Origin: an uncultured Lentisphaeria bacterium
GTDB taxonomy: Bacteria; Verrucomicrobiota; Lentisphaeria; Victivallales; UBA1829
Assembly: GCA_905197955.1 (NCBI GenBank)
Contig: CAJKAR010000052.1
Location: 1-25,187, forward strand
Direction of reading: 5' to 3'
Length of the DNA: 25,187 bases
The position numbers and the translations under genes are program-made. A model generated the notes under the pieces. The model saw nothing but the letters and a program-made list of their open reading frames with translations. It was not told where the DNA came from and did no database searches. Shown here piece by piece: positions 22,049 to 25,187 of this stretch; positions within the stretch are counted from its first letter, which is position 1, and each line of letters starts with the position of its first letter.

Positions 22049-23959
22049 ATGGAAAATATGCGTTTTCAAACGGAAGTGCGCGAACTGCTGCACATGATGA
22101 TCCATTCCGTCTATTCCAATAAAGACATTTTCCTGCGCGAACTCATCGCCAACGCAGCCGATGCCATCGACAAGGCGCGTTTCCTCGCTCTCACCAAACC
22201 TGAAATCGCTCAGACATGGGAAATCCGCATCACTCCCGATGCCAAAGAGGGAACACTCACCATCTCCGACAACGGTATCGGAATGAGCCGTGAAGAGGTC
22301 GTCGAAAACCTCGGCACCATCGCGCACTCCGGAACAAAGGCCTTCCTCGAAGCGCTTGAAAAGAATAAAAAAGAGGGTGAATCGACTTCCAATCCTGAAC
22401 TCATCGGACAGTTCGGCGTCGGATTCTATGCCTCGTTCATGGTCGCGGACAAAGTCGTTGTGGAAACCCGCAAGGCCGGAAGCGACAAAACCATCCGCTG
22501 GGAGTCCAACGGTCAGGAAGAATTCTCCCTCTCCGAAGACGCCAAGCGTGATACACAGGGTACTTCCGTCATTCTCTATCTCAAAGCGGATGACAAACAG
22601 TATCTCGAAACCTGGAGAATCTCCTCCATCGTCAAGAAATATTCCGACTTCATCGAGCATCCGATCAAAATGCTCGAAACCCGCAAGGACAAGGATGGCA
22701 AGGAGACCGTCGAAGACAAAACCCTGAACTCCCAGAAAGCCATCTGGCTCCGTCCGGAATCCGAAGTCAAACCCGACGAATACAACAGTTTCTACTCTCA
22801 CATCTCCGGAGAAATCGGAGAGCCTCTCGTCCGCATCAACTACAATGCGGAAGGCGTTTCCGAGTTCAAATCTCTTCTGTTCATCCCTGCAAAACAGCCG
22901 TGGGGATTCAATATGCCCGGCAGGAGCTGGAACTCGCTCCATCTCTACATCCGCCGCGTGTTCATCACCGACGAGTGCAAAGGACTTCTTCCTGAATATC
23001 TCCGCTTCATCTCAGGTGTGGTCGATTCCTCGGATCTCCCGCTGAACATCTCCCGTGAGACGCTTCAGGACAATCCTCAGATTCTCCGCATCAACAAGGC
23101 TCTTACAAAACGCATTCTTTCTGAACTGACGAAAATGCTCGAAAACGAACGCGAAAAATATGTCGGATTCTACAAGGAATTCGGCCGCCAGATCAAGGAA
23201 GGAGCTCATTCGGACTATTCCAACAAGGAAAAACTGCAGAATCTTCTCCTCTTCGAGACCATGAACAGCAAGTCGGGTGAACTGAAAACCCTGAAGGAAT
23301 ATGTCGCGAACATGCCTTCCGAGCAGAAGGATATCTACTTCCTGACCGGAGAAAGCCGTCAGTTCCTCGAAAACTCTCCGCATATCGAAACCTTCAAGAA
23401 GGCCGGATACGACGTTCTCTTCATGAACGACCCCATCGACGAATGGCTCCTGGAATCCATTCCGGAATTCGAGGGCAAAAAGATGGTCTCGGCTTCGAAG
23501 GCAAAACTTGAAACCGATTCCAAAGTCAGCAAAGAGCTGGAAGAGAATGCAAAGAAGGCTTCCGAGGAAAAAGGTGGAAAAGATCTGATCGGCAAACTCA
23601 AATCCCTGCTTGAAAACAAGGTCAAGGATGTCAAATTCTCTGCGGTCCTCACGGAGAGCGCCTCCCGTCTTTCCGGCGACGACTACGATCCGAGCCCCTA
23701 CATGCAGCGCATCATGAAGGCGATCGACAAAAACGCTCAGGAATACAAACGCATTCTGGAGATCAATCCTGCCCATCCGCTGATCGTCGCATTGACGAAG
23801 CTCGTGGAAAAATCGCCGGACAGCCCCAAACTCGCCGAATACGCGGAAATGCTGTTCGATCAGGCTCTCCTTGCGGAAGGCAGTCCGATTCCTGATCCTG
23901 CTCTCTTCGCCAAACGCGCCGCAAACCTCATGACGCTCGGTGTCGAAAAAGAGATCTAA
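22049..23959 (+). CDS. htpG: Molecular chaperone HtpG (bacterial Hsp90)
   Basis: 636 residues, close to the usual 620-640. The GHKL ATPase domain is intact: Glu31 and Asn35 in RELIANAADA, DNGIGM at 74-79, IGQFGVGFYASF lid/loop, and GTSVILYL. The middle domain carries FIPAKQPW, RRVFITDECKGLLPEYLRF and the SSDLPLNISRETLQ segment whose Arg contacts ATP phosphate. The C-terminal dimerisation region is complete. The ATP-driven Hsp90 remodels client proteins with the DnaK system. AAGGAGAT stands before the ATG. Gene order is zinc ribbon, htpG, dnaJ, with 3 nt between htpG and dnaJ; predicted sigma-54 control. Confidence 0.98.
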   Translation: MENMRFQTEVRELLHMMIHSVYSNKDIFLRELIANAADAIDKARFLALTKPEIAQTWEIRITPDAKEGTLTISDNGIGMSREEVVENLGTIAHSGTKAFLEALEKNKKEGESTSNPELIGQFGVGFYASFMVADKVVVETRKAGSDKTIRWESNGQEEFSLSEDAKRDTQGTSVILYLKADDKQYLETWRISSIVKKYSDFIEHPIKMLETRKDKDGKETVEDKTLNSQKAIWLRPESEVKPDEYNSFYSHISGEIGEPLVRINYNAEGVSEFKSLLFIPAKQPWGFNMPGRSWNSLHLYIRRVFITDECKGLLPEYLRFISGVVDSSDLPLNISRETLQDNPQILRINKALTKRILSELTKMLENEREKYVGFYKEFGRQIKEGAHSDYSNKEKLQNLLLFETMNSKSGELKTLKEYVANMPSEQKDIYFLTGESRQFLENSPHIETFKKAGYDVLFMNDPIDEWLLESIPEFEGKKMVSASKAKLETDSKVSKELEENAKKASEEKGGKDLIGKLKSLLENKVKDVKFSAVLTESASRLSGDDYDPSPYMQRIMKAIDKNAQEYKRILEINPAHPLIVALTKLVEKSPDSPKLAEYAEMLFDQALLAEGSPIPDPALFAKRAANLMTLGVEKEI

Positions 23960-23962
23960 CCA

Positions 23963-25111
23963 ATGGCTGACTATTACGAAATCCTGGGGGTGGAACGGAC
24001 TGCGGAAGAGATCGAAATCAAACGATCCTACCGCAAACTCGCCATCAAATACCATCCGGACCGGAACCCGAACAATCCGGAAGCAGCGGAAAAATTCAAA
24101 GAGATCTCTCAGGCTTATGAAGTCCTGGGAGATCCCGAAAATCGCGAACTCTACGACCGCTACGGCGAGGATGCCTTCAAAAACCATGGAATGGGCGGCG
24201 GACAGGGATTTAATGATCCTTTCGACATTTTCAGCAGTTTCTTCGGCGGACAGAGCGGAGGCGATGCTTTCAGCAGCTTTTTCGGCGGCGGAAGACGTCG
24301 CAATCCGGATGCACCGCAGGATGGAAACGATTTACGTTATGAACTGGAAATCGATCTTGAAGATGCCGTTCTCGGCGTAGACAAGGATATTGAATTCACT
24401 CGTATGGATTCCTGTCAGGCCTGCAAAGGCTCCGGATGTGCGGAAGGATACAAACATCAGCGCTGCTCCCGGTGCGGAGGCAGCGGACAGGTTGGTGTTT
24501 CTCAGGGATTCTTCACGGTCATGCAGACTTGTCCCGTCTGCCACGGTTCCGGAACCGTTCCGGAAAAGAAATGTCCGGAATGCAGCGGAGCAGGGAAAAA
24601 ACGTGTCAAGCGCAAAGTTCATCTGCGCATTCCTCCCGGGGTTGACAACGGTACGCGAATGCGCGTTTCCGGAGAAGGAGAACCGGGAGTGCGAGGCGGA
24701 CAGAATGGGGATCTCTTCGTTGTCATCTCCGTTCGGGAACATGAACTTTTCCAGCGCGACGGCGATAATATTCACTGCGAAATCCCCATTGATTTCGTCA
24801 CAGCGGCTCTCGGAGGAAAAATCGACGTTCCCACCGTCACAGGCAAAGCCGAACTGGAAATCCCCGCCGGTTCCCAGACCGGCAACGTCCTTTCCATGAG
24901 CGGCATGGGAATGCCCTCTCTGAGAGGTGGACGGCGAGGCGTTCAATATGTTTCTCTTTATGTAGAGGTTCCTAAAAAACTCACTGCGGAACAACGTGAA
25001 ATCCTTCAGAAATATGCTGCTACGTTGAACGAATATAAACAAAAAGATGCTGCATATCCAAAACACGCTTCTTTCTTCGACAAGGCAAAAAAATTTCTTG
25101 GACTGGAATAA
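23963..25111 (+). CDS. dnaJ: Chaperone protein DnaJ (Hsp40, type I)
   Basis: 382 residues, full type I layout: J domain 1-70 with HPD at 31-33; Gly/Phe-rich linker ~75-112; zinc domain with all four CxxCxGxG repeats (C141/C144, C158/C161, C180/C183, C194/C197); and C-terminal substrate-binding domains ending in FFDKAKKFLGLE. It stimulates the DnaK ATPase and binds unfolded protein. It begins 3 nt after the htpG stop with only a weak GAGA ribosome site, so its translation probably depends on htpG. No dnaK or grpE gene is beside it in the window; whether this is the only dnaJ of the genome cannot be told. Confidence 0.98.
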   Translation: MADYYEILGVERTAEEIEIKRSYRKLAIKYHPDRNPNNPEAAEKFKEISQAYEVLGDPENRELYDRYGEDAFKNHGMGGGQGFNDPFDIFSSFFGGQSGGDAFSSFFGGGRRRNPDAPQDGNDLRYELEIDLEDAVLGVDKDIEFTRMDSCQACKGSGCAEGYKHQRCSRCGGSGQVGVSQGFFTVMQTCPVCHGSGTVPEKKCPECSGAGKKRVKRKVHLRIPPGVDNGTRMRVSGEGEPGVRGGQNGDLFVVISVREHELFQRDGDNIHCEIPIDFVTAALGGKIDVPTVTGKAELEIPAGSQTGNVLSMSGMGMPSLRGGRRGVQYVSLYVEVPKKLTAEQREILQKYAATLNEYKQKDAAYPKHASFFDKAKKFLGLE

Positions 25112-25127
25112 TTTGATCCTGTAAACA
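25107..25127 (+). repeat. Post-stop repeat, copy 2 (AATAATTT + GAT + CCTGTAAACA)
   Basis: The dnaJ stop codon lies within AATAATTT, followed by GAT and CCTGTAAACA, as at the zinc ribbon stop (22007-22024). The identical placement relative to the stop argues against chance. Confidence 0.5.
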
Positions 25128-25136
25128 TAAAATACG

Positions 25137-25158
25137 GAAAAATGCGCAAGCATTTTTC
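25137..25158 (+). terminator. Candidate terminator hairpin after dnaJ
   Basis: A perfect 9-bp stem GAAAAATGC/GCATTTTTC closes on a GCAA loop (GNRA type). The stem is AT-rich, and the T run forms its 3' arm instead of trailing it, so it may act as a bidirectional or weak terminator. It starts 25 nt after the dnaJ stop. Confidence 0.5.
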
Positions 25159-25164
25159 TCGGGT

Positions 25165-25181
25165 CAAGGACTGTGTCCTTG
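25165..25181. repeat. Short perfect hairpin at the window end
   Basis: CAAGGAC-TGT-GTCCTTG, a 7-bp perfect inverted repeat with a 3-base loop, 6 nt after the hairpin that follows dnaJ. The window ends 6 bases later, so it may be the edge of a larger repeat or the leader of the next gene. Confidence 0.4.
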
Positions 25182-25187
25182 TCGCGG

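Noticed and set aside
23012..24187. 391-codon open frame on the minus strand
   Set aside because: Antisense to htpG and dnaJ; no domain of its own.
1..25187. CRISPR array, insertion sequence, tRNA or rRNA
   Set aside because: No regularly spaced repeats, transposase motifs or RNA gene signatures were seen in a read of both strands; a covariance-model scan would be needed to exclude a small RNA.

Overview
The window looks like a chromosomal segment of a Lentisphaerota-type bacterium (PVC superphylum; Victivallis-like gut or host-associated relatives are the closest match I can suggest). The reasons are a pseudopilin-type protein with FTLIELL start and H-X9-DG motif placed inside a carbohydrate-related operon, a GntR/LacI hybrid regulator, very large exported multidomain sugar-binding proteins, and a moderate G+C content. 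The phylum call is inference from gene content; there is no rRNA or marker tree to prove it. Coding density is high, all intergenic gaps are under 300 bases, and I see no tRNA, rRNA, insertion sequence or CRISPR array.

Layout. (1) 174-2222 (+): a single GH29 alpha-L-fucosidase gene with accessory galactose-binding-like domains, closed by a strong intrinsic terminator. (2) 2490-10050 (+): a compact four-gene operon behind one good sigma-70 type promoter: a GntR-HTH/LacI-sensor regulator, a pseudopilin overlapping it by 4 nt, a 1540-residue exported LamG / putative TIM-barrel / CBM9-like protein, and a CBM9-like lipoprotein. This is the best candidate in the window for a poorly described system: a self-regulated unit for capturing or processing a glycan at the cell surface. 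(3) 10054-10584 (-): a flavin reductase-like protein, divergent from (4) 10749-11477 (+): a DPM1-like GT2 glycosyltransferase. (5) 20223 down to 11467 (-): a probable operon of a YfcE-type phosphodiesterase, an amidohydrolase, a 1951-residue alpha-2-macroglobulin whose thioester motif is lost, and a GT39/PMT-like membrane glycosyltransferase overlapping the macroglobulin gene. The GT39-like enzyme and the convergent GT2 could form a polyprenyl-phosphate-sugar donor/acceptor pair. (6) 20480-21613 (+): an exported HSL-family alpha/beta hydrolase, divergent from yfcE with back-to-back promoters. (7) 21799-25111 (+): a chaperone operon of an FmdB-type zinc ribbon, htpG and dnaJ.

The most striking regulatory observation is a consensus-perfect sigma-54 (-24/-12) promoter ahead of the zinc ribbon-htpG-dnaJ operon, with a perfect 15-bp inverted repeat about 110 bp upstream of the predicted start, where enhancer-binding activators normally sit. 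Heat-shock chaperones are more usually controlled by CIRCE/HrcA or sigma-32, and neither signal is visible here. A short sequence (AATAATTT followed by CCTGTAAACA) is repeated directly at the stop codons of the first and last genes of that operon.
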